NCBI GenBank assembly: GCA_002162815.1
Contig: MAAT01000058.1
Coordinates: 1 to 44,617 of the forward strand
Direction: 5' to 3'
Length of the DNA: 44,617 nucleotides
Source: Gammaproteobacteria bacterium 53_120_T64
GTDB taxonomy: Bacteria > Pseudomonadota > Gammaproteobacteria > Pseudomonadales > Porticoccaceae
The notes beneath the pieces were generated by a model. It saw nothing but the letters and a program-made list of their open reading frames with translations, had not been told where the DNA came from and made no database searches. Below, in pieces: positions 44,502 through 44,617 of this stretch. Position 1 is the stretch's first letter. Each line of letters starts with the position of its first letter. A program made the position numbers and the translations under genes.

Positions 44502-44617
44502 AAGGTGGGAGCCGGCCTGTAAGCCGGGTTCTGTCGAGAACAGTCATTCCTCTGGGATGCACGTCGCCGTGCACCTCAAGCAACCTACCCGGATCCAGCG
44601 CGGGCCACGCCTATTGG
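44502..44617 (-). ncRNA. rnpB: RNase P RNA, 3' part (5' part lies beyond the window)
   Basis: Read on the minus strand, the end of the window gives the conserved 3' portion of bacterial type A RNase P RNA: GGGTAGG and TTGAG, AGAATGACT-like sequence, then AGAACCCGGCTTACAGGCCG and a terminal CCACCT. The plus-strand AAGCCGGGTTCTGTCG and AGCAACCTACCCGG blocks are the ones that identify the gene. The RNA is the catalytic subunit that matures tRNA 5' ends. The 3' end is placed at about 44502 by comparison with the E. coli AGGTG end. rnpB near mraZ is the Pseudomonas arrangement. Confidence 0.92.

Noticed and set aside
1..44617. tRNA genes, CRISPR arrays, prophage or toxin-antitoxin pairs
   Set aside because: No cloverleaf, spaced repeats, integrase or phage gene, or small paired genes were seen on either strand.

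Overview
The window comes from a gammaproteobacterium close to the Pseudomonas / marine Cellvibrio-Spongiibacter-Halieaceae side of the class (inference). The division and cell-wall (dcw) cluster from mraZ to lpxC, followed by an M23 peptidase gene, secA, argJ and a Nudix gene, has the order I know from Pseudomonas. The pilA < > pilB-pilC-pilD-coaE-yacG block also follows the Pseudomonas layout, and rnpB lies beyond mraZ as it does there.

Layout. (1) 1-11.5 kb is an accessory surface-glycan island, visibly AT-richer than the rest. It starts with the tail of a probable MFS transporter. Next is a plus-strand 687-aa GT-C-like membrane protein. A tightly overlapping minus-strand operon (9.6 to 2.8 kb) encodes a WbqC-family protein, a GtrB/DPM1-like glycosyltransferase, a PhyH-type dioxygenase, two SAM methyltransferases, a PglD/NeuD-like acyltransferase, a cytoplasmic beta-propeller glycosidase-like protein, a GtrA-like flippase and a third methyltransferase. 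A plus-strand wecE-like sugar aminotransferase closes the island. A 22-nt near-identical direct repeat (core CTGACCCCTATTTATT) lies at both edges. (2) 11.5-17.1 kb holds pilA (minus), with a sigma-54-like promoter and upstream repeats, divergent from pilB-pilC-pilD-coaE-yacG. (3) 17.2-41.0 kb is an uninterrupted minus-strand run: mraZ, rsmH, ftsL, ftsI, murE, murF, mraY, murD, ftsW, murG, murC, ddlB, ftsQ, ftsA, ftsZ, lpxC, M23 peptidase, secA, argJ, mutT-like. A good sigma-70 promoter and three 10-bp-spaced MraZ boxes precede mraZ. (4) 41.5-44.3 kb holds a PepSY-type membrane protein and a Baeyer-Villiger-type flavin monooxygenase on the plus strand, placed between mraZ and rnpB. The window ends inside rnpB (minus).

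How the genes work together. The dcw block makes lipid II (murE, murF, murD, murC and ddlB for the precursor; mraY and murG for the lipid steps) and builds the septal machine (ftsW, ftsI, ftsL, ftsQ, ftsA, ftsZ). lpxC commits lipid A synthesis and secA drives protein export. The island looks like a sugar-decoration pathway. WecE would make a TDP-4-amino-4,6-dideoxyhexose and the PglD-like enzyme would N-acylate it. The GtrB-like enzyme would load a sugar on undecaprenyl phosphate, GtrA would flip it, and the GT-C protein would transfer it outside the membrane. Methyltransferases and the dioxygenase may tailor the sugar. Its position directly downstream of pilA is where Pseudomonas strains carry exchangeable pilin-modification genes, so pilin is a candidate acceptor, with O-antigen/LPS as the main alternative. 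I saw no tRNA, CRISPR array, intact insertion sequence or phage gene.
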